DNA from: JBJMLO01 sp045805265
GTDB taxonomy: Bacteria > Actinomycetota > UBA4738 > JACQTL01
DNA: 64,000 nt
NCBI GenBank assembly: GCA_045805265.1
Contig: JBJMLO010000007.1
Span: forward strand, 1-64,000
Direction of reading: 5' to 3'
The first letter of the stretch is position 1. Each line of letters begins with the position of its first letter. Positions 14,023 through 21,997 of this stretch are shown here, piece by piece. The notes under the pieces were generated by a model, which was not told the origin of the DNA, ran no database searches, and worked only from the letters and a program-made list of their open reading frames with translations. The position numbers and the translations under genes were made by a program.

Positions 14023-16026
14023 CTATTCGCTCGGTGATGCGGTGATCGAGGGGCCGGTGAGCTCCTCGGTCGGCGCGTCGCGGCCGTTCCGCCCGATCTC
14101 CTCCGGCTCGGGGATGGGCTTCGTCCCGTCGACGTACCCATCGAGGTCGGCGCCCTCGATGACCTCCCGGGCCATCAGCAGCTTCGACAGCCGGTCGAGC
14201 ACCTCGCGGCGCTCCTCGAGGATCTCCGTCGCCCGCCGGTGGGCTTCGCCGATCAGCCGGGCGACCTCCTTGTCGACGGTGTCGGCCAGCGACCCCGAGA
14301 ACTGGGGCGGACCCTGCGGGAACATCATCCCGCCGTCTCCCCGGAACCCGTCGTTGCCATAGGCCTGGGGCCCGATCCGCTCGCTCATCCCGTACTCCAC
14401 CACCATCGCCCGGGCGATGTCGGTGGCGCGCTTGAGATCGTCGGCCGCGCCCGTGGAGATCTGCTTGAACGCGATCTCCTCCGCGGTCCGGCCGCCCAGG
14501 AGAATGGCCAGCCGGTCGGCCAACTCCGGCTCCGTCAGCAGGTAGCGGTCCTCCAGGGGGCGCTGCATGGTCATGCCGAGCGCCGCCGCGCCGCGGGGGA
14601 TGATCGACACGCGGTGCACCGGGTCCGCGGTGGGCACGGTGAGCGCCACCAGCGCGTGGCCCATCTCGTGGACGGCCACGATCTCGCGCTCGCGCTCGCC
14701 GATAACCCGGCTCTTCCGCTCGAGGCCGGCCACCACCCGGTCGATGGCCTCCTCCAGCTCGACGATCTCGACCGAGTTCTTCTCGCGCCGGGCAGCCAGC
14801 AGCGCGGCCTCGTTCACCACGTTGGCCAGGTCGGCGCCCGTGAACCCCGGCGTTCTCGCCGCGATGACCCGGAGGTCGACCTTCGGGTCCAGCGCGACGC
14901 CCCGCGCGTGGACCTTGAGGATGTTCTCGCGGCCGCGGAGGTCCGGGCGGTCCACCACGACCTGCCGGTCGAATCGCCCAGGGCGGACCAGCGCGGGGTC
15001 CAGCACGTCGTGGCGGTTCGTCGCGGCCATGATGATCACGCCGCGCTGGGAGTCGAACCCGTCCATCTCCACCAGGAGCTGGTTGAGGGTCTGCTCGCGC
15101 TCGTCGTGGCCGCCGAACGAGCCGCTCAGCCCGCCCCCCCGCCCCTTGCCGATGGTGTCGATCTCGTCGAGGAACACCAGCGCGGGCGCCCGGTCCTTGG
15201 CCTGCTGGAACAGTTCGCGCACCCGGGCGGCGCCGAGGCCGACGAACATCTCCACGAACTCCGAGCCGGACATGAAGAAGAACGGAACGTTGGCCTCGCC
15301 GGCGACGGCCCGAGACAGCAGCGTCTTGCCGCACCCCGGGGGCCCCAGCAGCAGCACGCCCTTGGGGATCCGCCCGCCCAGCCGCTGGTACTTCTTTGGG
15401 TTCTTCAGGAAATCGACGATCTCCTTGAGTTCCTCGACCGCCTCGTCCACGCCGGCCACGTCGGAAAAGGTGGTCTTCATCTCCTTGCGGTCGTAGATCC
15501 GGACCTTGTTCCGGCCGAGGTTCAGCGCGTTGGCCCCCGCCGCGCCCATCCGCCGGAACAGGAAGAAGTACAGGAGGCCGAACAGCACCACCATGAGCAC
15601 GAGCTGGGTAACGAACCCCACCAGCCCGCTGGGGTTGCTCCCGGTGAACTTGATGCCGTTGTCGGTGAGCAGGCGCTGGAGCTGCCCGTTGTCGTCTCCG
15701 GGCGGCCGCTCGGCGGTCACGGTGTGCGTGCCGCCCGCGCCATGGACCGTCCCCGACACCGAGGTCTCGCCGACCACGACGTTGGTGATCACGGTCGGCC
15801 CCTGCTTCACGTCCTGCAGGAACTCGGAGTAGGCGACGCGCTGGCCGCTCGCGCGGAGGCTCGAGAAGAAGATCCACGCCAGGAAGGCGAGCACGACGAC
15901 CGTGATGATCAGGCGGGAGCGCCGCGCCTTGTCCTGCTGGGGGTTGCCGCTGCCGCCGGAGCCACCCGTGTCGAATCCGGGGAGCCCGCCCCTGCGCTGC
16001 CGGTTCCTGTTCTCGTTGTCCGCCAT
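14023..16026 (-). CDS. ftsH: ATP-dependent membrane zinc protease FtsH
   Basis: A 667-residue FtsH: helices at about 38-55 and 137-157 around a short outer domain, AAA core with Walker A GPPGCGKT (228-235), Walker B LVFLDE (283-288), pore motif FVEMFVG and arginine finger region RPGRFDRQ, and zinc motif HEMGH (453-457; most FtsH have HEAGH). It degrades membrane and short-lived soluble proteins as a hexamer. ATG 16026 gives the standard N-terminus. It diverges from the molybdopterin oxidoreductase gene. Usually single-copy and near-essential; other FtsH genes may exist outside the window. Confidence 0.95.
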   Translation of the reverse strand: MADNENRNRQRRGGLPGFDTGGSGGSGNPQQDKARRSRLIITVVVLAFLAWIFFSSLRASGQRVAYSEFLQDVKQGPTVITNVVVGETSVSGTVHGAGGTHTVTAERPPGDDNGQLQRLLTDNGIKFTGSNPSGLVGFVTQLVLMVVLFGLLYFFLFRRMGAAGANALNLGRNKVRIYDRKEMKTTFSDVAGVDEAVEELKEIVDFLKNPKKYQRLGGRIPKGVLLLGPPGCGKTLLSRAVAGEANVPFFFMSGSEFVEMFVGLGAARVRELFQQAKDRAPALVFLDEIDTIGKGRGGGLSGSFGGHDEREQTLNQLLVEMDGFDSQRGVIIMAATNRHDVLDPALVRPGRFDRQVVVDRPDLRGRENILKVHARGVALDPKVDLRVIAARTPGFTGADLANVVNEAALLAARREKNSVEIVELEEAIDRVVAGLERKSRVIGEREREIVAVHEMGHALVALTVPTADPVHRVSIIPRGAAALGMTMQRPLEDRYLLTEPELADRLAILLGGRTAEEIAFKQISTGAADDLKRATDIARAMVVEYGMSERIGPQAYGNDGFRGDGGMMFPQGPPQFSGSLADTVDKEVARLIGEAHRRATEILEERREVLDRLSKLLMAREVIEGADLDGYVDGTKPIPEPEEIGRNGRDAPTEELTGPSITASPSE

Positions 16027-16126
16027 CGACGATCCATCTTCCCACAGGGGGGTCGAACTTCCGGGGGTCCCGCCGTAACGTGGACGGAGCGGGGCGGACC
16101 GACCTGTATTCCCCATGGACGGGCCG

Positions 16127-16132
16127 TAGGGT
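16127..16132 (+). promoter_or_regulatory. TAGGGT -10 box, likely leaderless start
   Basis: TAGGGT ends 7 bases before GTG 16140. The GGGTGGGACAG between could also serve as a weak ribosome-binding site. Confidence 0.35.
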
Positions 16133-16139
16133 GGGACAG

Positions 16140-17729
16140 GTGAGCGGGACGAACGAGGCGCGAAGCGAGCAGACGGCGGGGCCGGGGGCCGGGGCCGTGG
16201 CCGGTCTGGCCAGCGCGGGCGCGGCGCTCGGGATCGCGGCGGCGGTGCACACGGTCGTGCCGTCGATCCCGTTCCCGCCGGTCGCCGTGGCCCAGGCCGT
16301 GATCCGGGGCGCGCCCGGTGGGCTCGACGCGTTCTTCATCACGAACCTCCAGCACGCCGCCCGCCCGGCGGCGGTGATCGGCGCCGGCGTCGGGTTCCTG
16401 GTGGTCGCCACGCTGCTCGGGCTGTTCCTGCCTCGGCTCCGGCGGGCCCTCGGGGGCCGTACGGAGGCGGCGGCCGTCGTGCTGGCCGCGCCGCTGTACG
16501 TCGTGGCCGCGGTGACGTTCCGGCCCTCGACCGGAGACGTGGGCCGGTTCCCGTACGCCCTGGCCCTGCTGCCGATCTTCGGCGCGGCGGTGTGGGTGGG
16601 CGTCCTGGCGTTCCGGCGGGTCGCGCTGGGGCCGGCGGACGGCGACGTGGACGTCGCGCGCCGGGAGGTCGTCCGCGCGATGTGGGTCGGCGGGGCGGGG
16701 TTCCTGCTGGGATGGGCCAACGTCGGCCGGGCGGTGTTCCGGCGCCCCGACCCCGGGAACACGAAGCTGACCGTGCGCGGCCCCGTGTCGCCGGCACCGA
16801 TCCCCAGCGAGGCACCCGGGGACGCGTCGTTCGCCCGTCTGACCAGCGCAGGAGCCCTCTCCCCGGAGATCACTCCGAACGGCCGTTTCTACACAGTGAA
16901 CGAGGAGCTGTTCCCTCCGGACGTGGACCCCGACACCTGGCGCCTCGAGATCGGGGGTCTGGTGGATCGGCCGTTCCGGCTGACGTACCGTCAGCTCACG
17001 GCCATGCCCGCGGTCGAGCAGTACATGACGCTCGAGTGCATCAGCAACAAGATCGGTGGGGACCTCATCTCCACGGCAAAGTGGACCGGCGTCCCGCTTC
17101 CCCACCTCCTGCGCCGCGCCGGCGTCCAGCCGGGCGCCCTCGAGGTGGTCTCGCGGTCGGTGGACGGGTTCAGCGACTCCATTCCCCTCGAGGACGCCAT
17201 GCGACCCACCACGCTGATCGCCTTCGGGATGAACGGGACCATGCTCCCCCGGGCTCACGGGTTCCCGGCGCGGATCCTGGTCCCCGGGTACTACGGCATG
17301 AAACAGCCCAAGTGGCTGGGCTCGGTCGAGGTCGTGGACCGGCCGTTCCGGGGCTACTGGGAGCAGCGGGGATGGATCAAGGAGGCCGTGGTCAAGACCA
17401 TGTCCAGGATCGACTCGCCGCGGCCGGGGACCGTCGGCGGTCCAGTCACCGTTGCCGGCATCGCGTTCGCGGGCGACCGGGGGATCTCCAGGGTGGAGGT
17501 GAGCGTGGACGGCGGCCGGTCGTTCACCGACGCGGAGGTCCGGACCGCGCTCTCGGAGTTCACCTGGCGCCAGTGGCGGTACCGCTTCATCCCGAGACCG
17601 GGGACGGTCGCGATCCTCGTGCGCGCCACGGACGGGGCGGGCAGGACCCAGACGTCCGCCGTCACCCCCCCGGAGTACAGTGGAGCGACGGGACTGGACG
17701 GAGTGGAGGTCGTTGACCAGTCAGGCTGA
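16140..17729 (+). CDS. membrane-anchored sulfite-oxidase-family molybdopterin oxidoreductase
   Basis: A 529-residue protein. The N-terminal about 200 residues hold roughly five hydrophobic helices (about 16-40, 76-97, 108-126, 139-157, 180-198), then a molybdopterin domain of the sulfite oxidase/YedY fold: FYTVNEELFPPDVDPDTWRL, Mo-ligand C300 in TLECISNKIGGD, GYYGMKQPKWLGSVEVVD, and a C-terminal Ig-like dimerisation domain (VSVDGGRSFTDAEV). It probably reduces or oxidises a small sulfur or related substrate at the outer membrane face. Its 3' end overlaps the start of the SigR-like gene, linking it to redox regulation. Confidence 0.85.
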   Translation: MSGTNEARSEQTAGPGAGAVAGLASAGAALGIAAAVHTVVPSIPFPPVAVAQAVIRGAPGGLDAFFITNLQHAARPAAVIGAGVGFLVVATLLGLFLPRLRRALGGRTEAAAVVLAAPLYVVAAVTFRPSTGDVGRFPYALALLPIFGAAVWVGVLAFRRVALGPADGDVDVARREVVRAMWVGGAGFLLGWANVGRAVFRRPDPGNTKLTVRGPVSPAPIPSEAPGDASFARLTSAGALSPEITPNGRFYTVNEELFPPDVDPDTWRLEIGGLVDRPFRLTYRQLTAMPAVEQYMTLECISNKIGGDLISTAKWTGVPLPHLLRRAGVQPGALEVVSRSVDGFSDSIPLEDAMRPTTLIAFGMNGTMLPRAHGFPARILVPGYYGMKQPKWLGSVEVVDRPFRGYWEQRGWIKEAVVKTMSRIDSPRPGTVGGPVTVAGIAFAGDRGISRVEVSVDGGRSFTDAEVRTALSEFTWRQWRYRFIPRPGTVAILVRATDGAGRTQTSAVTPPEYSGATGLDGVEVVDQSG

Positions 17730-18336
17730 GCGCAGGGTTGCGGGCACCAAGGGAGCGCCCGGAGAGACCGAGGAGCAGCGCCGTGCCCGGTTCGAGCGCG
17801 ACGCCATGCCGCTCATGCCCCAGCTGTACTCGGCCGCCCTCCGCCTGACCCGGAATCCGGCCGACGCGGAGGACCTCGTGCAGGAGGCCTACCTCCGGGC
17901 CTACCGGGGGTTCGGCGGGTTCACCGAGGGCACCAACCTCAAGGCGTGGATGTACCGGATCCTCACGAACACGTTCATCAACGCGTACCGCAAGCGCCAG
18001 CGCCAGCCCGTGACCGTCCTCGAGGAGGAGATCCCGGACTGGTACCTGTACGACCGGCTGCGGGACACCGACGGGTCGGGCGAGACCGCATCGGCCGAGG
18101 CCCAGGTGCTCGAGCACATGCCCGACGAGGACGTCCAGGGCGCCCTCGACGCGCTCCCCGAGGCGTTTCGCATGGCCGTGCTGCTGGCGGACGTGGAGGG
18201 GTTCTCGTACAAGGAGATCGCCGAGATCCTGGGAATCCCGATCGGGACCGTGATGTCGCGGCTGCACCGCGGAAGGAAATCCCTGGAGAAGCTGTTGTGG
18301 GAGAAGGTGCGGGAGCGTGGACTTGTCAGGGATTGA
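17713..18336 (+). CDS. sigR: ECF sigma factor of the SigR/SigH (thiol-stress) group
   Basis: A 207-residue ECF sigma factor. Region 2: RFERDAMPLMPQLYSAALRL, then TRNPADAEDLVQEAYLRAYR and GTNLKAWMYRILTNTFINAY; region 4: DVEGFSYKEIAEILGIPIGT followed by VMSRLHRGR. These phrases match Streptomyces SigR and Mycobacterium SigH closely, which direct the thiol-oxidative stress response. TTG 17713 and GTG 17680 are alternative starts; both overlap the upstream gene. Its anti-sigma gene overlaps its 3' end by 20 bases, as in known sigR-rsrA pairs. Confidence 0.9.
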   Translation: MTSQAERRVAGTKGAPGETEEQRRARFERDAMPLMPQLYSAALRLTRNPADAEDLVQEAYLRAYRGFGGFTEGTNLKAWMYRILTNTFINAYRKRQRQPVTVLEEEIPDWYLYDRLRDTDGSGETASAEAQVLEHMPDEDVQGALDALPEAFRMAVLLADVEGFSYKEIAEILGIPIGTVMSRLHRGRKSLEKLLWEKVRERGLVRD

Positions 18337-18577
18337 CTGCGACGAGGTGCTGAGGGAGGTCGAGGCGTACCTCGACCTCGAGCTGCCGGGCGACCGCCGG
18401 GCGTCCATCGAGCGGCACCTCGCCACCTGCAGCCCCTGCGCGAAGCGGGCAGACTTCCAGCAGCGGCTGCGGGAGATCGTGGCCCGCAAGTGCGGGGGCG
18501 CCCATGCCATGCCGGAATCACTGTTCCTCAGGGTTCGGATGGTGATCGAGGAGGAGCGCGGGCCGACGTCGGCCTGA
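18317..18577 (+). CDS. rsrA: RsrA/RshA-type zinc anti-sigma factor
   Basis: An 86-residue ZAS-family anti-sigma factor. The H-x3-C-x2-C motif HLATCSPC gives H34, C38, C41, and C8 lies 26 residues before H34. In S. coelicolor RsrA the corresponding ligands are C11, H37, C41, C44, so the spacing is identical with a shift of three, and the C8-C41 redox disulfide should be possible. It would hold the SigR-like factor inactive until oxidation. GTG start inside the sigma gene. Confidence 0.9.
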   Translation: MDLSGIDCDEVLREVEAYLDLELPGDRRASIERHLATCSPCAKRADFQQRLREIVARKCGGAHAMPESLFLRVRMVIEEERGPTSA

Positions 18578-18729
18578 GGACAGGCTTCCCCCGCTCGTCC
18601 CTGCAGGTCGTTCAGACGCCTGCGTCATCTGTGCGGGGACGATGTTGCGATCTCGTGGCACCCACCCCCGTCCGAGCGAACCCGGGGCCCGCATGCGTCG
18701 AATGTCCGGTGGAACCTCGAGGAGGACGC

Positions 18730-18915
18730 ATGAAGGGAACACGCCCCGGACATCTGCCCCCGCCCAACCGGCCCACCGGATCGGGCCGGATCTGCGCGGC
18801 CCCGGGGTGCACGACCAAGCTCTCGATCTACAACGCCTCGGAGCACTGCTGGCAGCACACCGAGGTCGTGTTCCCCAACTACCGGGGCAAGCGGCTGGCC
18901 TCCCGCAAGTCGTAG
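18730..18915 (+). CDS. small zinc-binding-type protein
   Basis: A 61-residue protein with RICAAPGCTTKLSIYNASEH then CWQHTEV: Cys-x4-Cys, Cys and His spaced like a one-site zinc ribbon (about C26, C31, C45, H48). The 'ICxxPGCxTxLSIYNxxxxCWxH' layout recurs in small uncharacterised actinobacterial proteins, but no function is known to me. GGAGGA sits 4-9 bases before ATG 18730. It follows the SigR/RsrA pair after 150 bases and could be a regulon member, which is only a guess. Confidence 0.7.
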   Translation: MKGTRPGHLPPPNRPTGSGRICAAPGCTTKLSIYNASEHCWQHTEVVFPNYRGKRLASRKS

Positions 18916-19040
18916 CGCCCCCGCTCGTCGCCTCCAGCTCCGGTCGAGCATCCGTGCCTGGGGCGAGGCTCGCTCAGCAGAAGAGCCACCCAGAGAGCAC
19001 TCAGGCAACCCCGGCGGCAGGATGTCGCGCCGTCTGCATC

Positions 19041-19046
19041 TATCCT
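19041..19046 (+). promoter_or_regulatory. TATCCT -10 box, leaderless start
   Basis: TATCCT ends 8 bases before ATG 19055, and no ribosome-binding site lies between them. Confidence 0.45.
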
Positions 19047-19054
19047 TCCGGCCC

Positions 19055-20374
19055 ATGTTCGCGTCGGTGCTCGTGGCGAACCGAGGGGAGATCGCCTGCC
19101 GGATCATCCGAACCCTCCGGCGCCTGGGGATCCGGGCGGTGGCCGTGTACAGCGATGCGGACGTCGGCGCGAAACACGTCCGCGAGGCCGACGCGGCGGA
19201 GCGGATCGGCGAGTCGCCGGCCCCGGCCTCCTACCTCAATCCCGCGGCGATCGTGGAGGCAGCGCTCCGGTCCGGAGCCGAGGCCGTGCACCCCGGGTAC
19301 GGGTTCCTGTCCGAGTCGCCGAAGTTCGCCCAGGCCGTGATCGATGCGGGCCTGGCGTGGGTCGGGCCGTCGCCGGACGTCCTGGAGCTCACCGGCGACA
19401 AGGTCGCGTGCCGGGACGCGTTCGCCAGGACGGGTTTCCCGGTGCTGCCAGCGGCCGGCCCCTTCATCGAGCCGGCCGAGGCCCTGGACGCGGTGGACGA
19501 CGTGGGGTTCCCGCTGATGGTGAAGGCCGTGATGGGCGGCGGCGGGATCGGGATGGGCGTGGCCAGGGATCCGGAGGAACTGGCGAGGGCCGTCGAGACC
19601 GCGTCCGCCCGGGGCGCTCGGTTCTTCGCCGACCCGGCCGTGTTCCTCGAGCGATACGTGGACCACGCCCGCCACGTCGAGGTCCAGGTCATGGCCGACG
19701 ATGAGCGGACGCTCCATCTCTACGAGCGGGAGTGCTCGGTCCAGCGCCGCCACCAGAAGGTCATCGAGGAAACTCCCTCTCGTGCGCTCGATCGCACGCT
19801 CCGCCACCGCATGTGCAACGCCGCTGTCGAGTCGATGCGCGAGATCGGCTACCGGGGCGCCGGCACCGTCGAGTGCGTGCTCACGCCGGAGCGGGAGTTC
19901 TTCCTGCTCGAGGTGAATGCGCGCCTGCAGGTCGAGCATCCGATCACGGAGGTCACGACCCACATCGACCTGGTGGAGGAGCAACTCCGCGTGGCGAGCG
20001 GCCACGGGCTGTCCTTCGAGGTCACGCCGCCGCGCAACGGTTACGCGATCGAGGCTCGAATCTACGCCGAGGACCCCCGGACGTTCCTCCCGTCGCCCGG
20101 ACGGATCACCCGGCTCGCCTTCGATCATCGGTGGGAGTGGCGTCAGTGGCGGTTCGATTTCGGCTACGACGAGGGCGACGAGGTCCCGATGTTCTACGAC
20201 CCGCTGGTGGGCAAGTTCATCGCCCACGACGGGGACTTCCCGAACGCTCCGCTCGCGGTCATCGAGGGCCTCCACATCGAGGGCATCAAGACCAACATCC
20301 CGGCCATCCTCGGCGTGCTCCGCGACGAGCGGTTTCGCTCCGGCGAGTACGACACGGGGCTGCTCGGGAAGTAG
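19055..20374 (+). CDS. accC: biotin carboxylase subunit of an acyl-CoA carboxylase
   Basis: A 439-residue biotin carboxylase: it carboxylates biotin on a carrier protein with ATP and bicarbonate. N-domain FASVLVANRGEIACRIIRTL, HPGYGFLSES (79-88), the ATP-grasp glycine loop MGGGGIGMG (160-168), VEVQVMAD and the catalytic block LLEVNARLQVEHPITE (284-299). There is no biotin-carrier domain at the end, unlike the actinobacterial AccA fusion; a separate 71-residue carrier lies at 35567. Followed 9 bases later by an enoyl-CoA hydratase gene, with the carboxyltransferase 1.6 kb downstream. Confidence 0.93.
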   Translation: MFASVLVANRGEIACRIIRTLRRLGIRAVAVYSDADVGAKHVREADAAERIGESPAPASYLNPAAIVEAALRSGAEAVHPGYGFLSESPKFAQAVIDAGLAWVGPSPDVLELTGDKVACRDAFARTGFPVLPAAGPFIEPAEALDAVDDVGFPLMVKAVMGGGGIGMGVARDPEELARAVETASARGARFFADPAVFLERYVDHARHVEVQVMADDERTLHLYERECSVQRRHQKVIEETPSRALDRTLRHRMCNAAVESMREIGYRGAGTVECVLTPEREFFLLEVNARLQVEHPITEVTTHIDLVEEQLRVASGHGLSFEVTPPRNGYAIEARIYAEDPRTFLPSPGRITRLAFDHRWEWRQWRFDFGYDEGDEVPMFYDPLVGKFIAHDGDFPNAPLAVIEGLHIEGIKTNIPAILGVLRDERFRSGEYDTGLLGK

Positions 20375-20383
20375 GGTTCGGCC

Positions 20384-21163
20384 GTGGCGGGCGAGGTCCG
20401 GTACGAGGTCCGCGGGGCAGCCGCCTGGGTGATCATCGATCGCGAGGAGCAGCGCAACGCGCTCTCCCCGGAGGTCGTGACCGGGCTGCGGGCCGCGATC
20501 GAGCGTGTGGGCGCCGACGAGTCGGCTCGTGTCGTCGTCGTGACCGGGGCGGGGGACCGGGCGTTCTGCGCAGGCGGGGACCTCGGCGGCATGTCGGGGG
20601 AGGCGTCTCGCGTCGCGCAGCACGAGGCCCGCAGGCACCTGCCACTGCTCTTGGAGGAGCTGCACGAGTGCCCCAAGCCGGTCCTGGCGAGGGTGAACGG
20701 CCACGCGCTCGCCGGCGGGTTCGGCCTGATGCTGGCATGCGATCTGGTCGTGGCCGCCGACGACGCAGAGCTCGGGACGCCGGAGATCAACCTCGGCCTG
20801 TGGCCGTACATGATCAGCGCGGTGATCCAGCGCAACGTCCCCCGGAAGATCGCCCTGGAGATGATGCTCACGGGCCGCCGGGTGAGCGCCGGGGAGGCCG
20901 CGCGGTGGGGGATGGTGAACCGGGTCGTTCCCCGCACACAGCTGGACGCGGCGGCCGAGGAGTTGGTGGCCGACCTGGCCGGCAAGAGCCCGCTGATCCT
21001 CTCGCTCGGCAAGCGCTCGTTCTACCGCTCGCAGGACATGTCGTTCGACGACGCGCTCGCCTACCTCCACTCGATGCTCACGGTGAACCTCGAGTCCGAG
21101 GACGTCGCCGAGGGCGTCAGCGCGTTCCTCCAGAAGCGGCCCCCTCAATGGAAGGGCCGCTGA
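20384..21163 (+). CDS. enoyl-CoA hydratase/isomerase family protein
   Basis: A 259-residue crotonase. The oxyanion-hole loops are seen in GDRAFCAGGDLGGM and in HALAGGFGLMLACDLVVAAD, and the second catalytic region ELGTPEINLGLWPYMISAVI carries a Glu as in true hydratases. The end LQKRPPQWKGR matches short-chain hydratases. It hydrates trans-2-enoyl-CoA, or acts on a methylglutaconyl-type substrate if the neighbouring carboxylase is methylcrotonyl-specific; that specificity is inference. GTG start, 9 bases after the biotin carboxylase gene. Confidence 0.88.
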   Translation: MAGEVRYEVRGAAAWVIIDREEQRNALSPEVVTGLRAAIERVGADESARVVVVTGAGDRAFCAGGDLGGMSGEASRVAQHEARRHLPLLLEELHECPKPVLARVNGHALAGGFGLMLACDLVVAADDAELGTPEINLGLWPYMISAVIQRNVPRKIALEMMLTGRRVSAGEAARWGMVNRVVPRTQLDAAAEELVADLAGKSPLILSLGKRSFYRSQDMSFDDALAYLHSMLTVNLESEDVAEGVSAFLQKRPPQWKGR

Positions 21164-21192
21164 GGGTCATACGCACGGAGCGAGGCACAGCG

Positions 21193-21223
21193 TATGCCGC
21201 ATATGACGCCGAAGATATATACT
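21193..21223 (+). promoter_or_regulatory. vapBC promoter: palindrome and TATACT box
   Basis: The palindrome TATGC-C-GCATA (21193-21203) is followed by TATACT (21218-21223), 8 bases before ATG 21232. This local AT-rich patch stands out in the high-GC surroundings. The palindrome is a likely VapB operator, and the mRNA would be leaderless. Confidence 0.5.
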
Positions 21224-21231
21224 GGCGCACG

Positions 21232-21480
21232 ATGATCAGGCGTACATCCATCAATCTCGACCAGGACCTGGTCCGCCGGGCGGCGGAGGCTCTGGGAACG
21301 TCGGGGATCACCCAGACCGTCCACCAGGCGCTGGACGAAGCGGTCAGGAGGAACCGGCTGGCGCAGCTGGTGAGCCGGGACTTCAGTGAGCTCTCGGGTC
21401 AACGCCTCGATGCGCTGCGCCGGCCCCGCCAGCCGCGACCGTCCGCGCCGAGGTCGGGTGGTCGCGGCCGGGCTCGATGA
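21232..21480 (+). CDS. vapB: VapB-type antitoxin
   Basis: An 82-residue antitoxin: MIRRTSINLDQDLVRRAAEA and TVHQALDEAVRRNRLAQL, the ribbon-helix-helix N-terminus and linker of VapB. The C-terminal third is basic and disordered (PRQPRPSAPRSGGRGRAR). Its stop overlaps the toxin start as ATGA, the usual coupled order. The pair is inserted between the enoyl-CoA hydratase and the carboxyltransferase genes of an acyl-CoA carboxylase cluster. Confidence 0.85.
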   Translation: MIRRTSINLDQDLVRRAAEALGTSGITQTVHQALDEAVRRNRLAQLVSRDFSELSGQRLDALRRPRQPRPSAPRSGGRGRAR

Positions 21481-21896
21481 CCGAGCTCGCGGACACGAGC
21501 GCCTGGACCAATCGGTCGAAGGACTCCGTGGTCCGGGCCGGGTTCGACGAGCTGGTGGCCTCCGGCGAGATCGCGATCTGCGACCTGGTGCGGATGGAGC
21601 TCCTGTGGACGGCGCGCGACGGCAACGAATTCCAGGCGCTTCGGGATGAGCTCGACGCCCTCGGCTCCGTTCCGATCGACGAGAACGTGTGGTCGCGCGC
21701 GCTGGAGGTCTTCGCGATCCTCGCGGCCCGGGGGCCCCTGCACCACCGGCAGCTGAAGATCCCGGACCTGCTCGTGGCGGCGGCGGCCGAGACCGCCGGC
21801 ATGGCCGTCTGCCATTACGACCGTGACTTCGACGTGATCGCCGCCGCGACCGGTCAGCCGGTTCGGGCGATCGCCCCGCTCGGCTCCCTCCGCTGA
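21477..21896 (+). CDS. vapC: VapC-type PIN ribonuclease toxin
   Basis: A 139-residue PIN toxin with D6 (ELADTSAW), E41 (VRMELLW), D97 (KIPDLLVAAAAE) and D115/D117 (HYDRDFDVIA), the four-acid metal site. It would cut RNA when freed from VapB. Full length and intact. It differs in sequence from the PIN toxin at 782, so the two are not recent duplicates. Confidence 0.88.
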   Translation: MTELADTSAWTNRSKDSVVRAGFDELVASGEIAICDLVRMELLWTARDGNEFQALRDELDALGSVPIDENVWSRALEVFAILAARGPLHHRQLKIPDLLVAAAAETAGMAVCHYDRDFDVIAAATGQPVRAIAPLGSLR

Positions 21897-21921
21897 TCGA
21901 TCGGCGTCTCGACGCCGGAGC

Positions 21922-21927
21922 TAAGCT
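21922..21927 (+). promoter_or_regulatory. TAAGCT -10 box before the carboxyltransferase gene
   Basis: TAAGCT lies about 70 bases before ATG 21998, in the gap after vapC. It would give the carboxyltransferase gene its own promoter despite the toxin module upstream. Confidence 0.3.
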
Positions 21928-21997
21928 TGGGCGCGAGCGGGCCCGGGTAGGCATCGGGATCGAGTCCCGGCGAAGGGCCCCGAGGAGGTCCTCCGCC

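Noticed and set aside
11478..14141. An 887-codon minus-strand frame opposite the oxidoreductase, flavin reductase and glycosyltransferase genes
   Set aside because: The plus-strand genes have clear families; the antisense frame has none.
14023..16026. Loss of the FtsH zinc site because the motif is HEMGH
   Set aside because: HExxH is preserved; only the variable middle residue differs, so the protease should be active.
13922..16873. A 983-codon minus-strand frame over ftsH and the oxidoreductase gene
   Set aside because: It is out of frame with the well-supported FtsH on the same strand; composition is Arg/Gly/Pro-rich.
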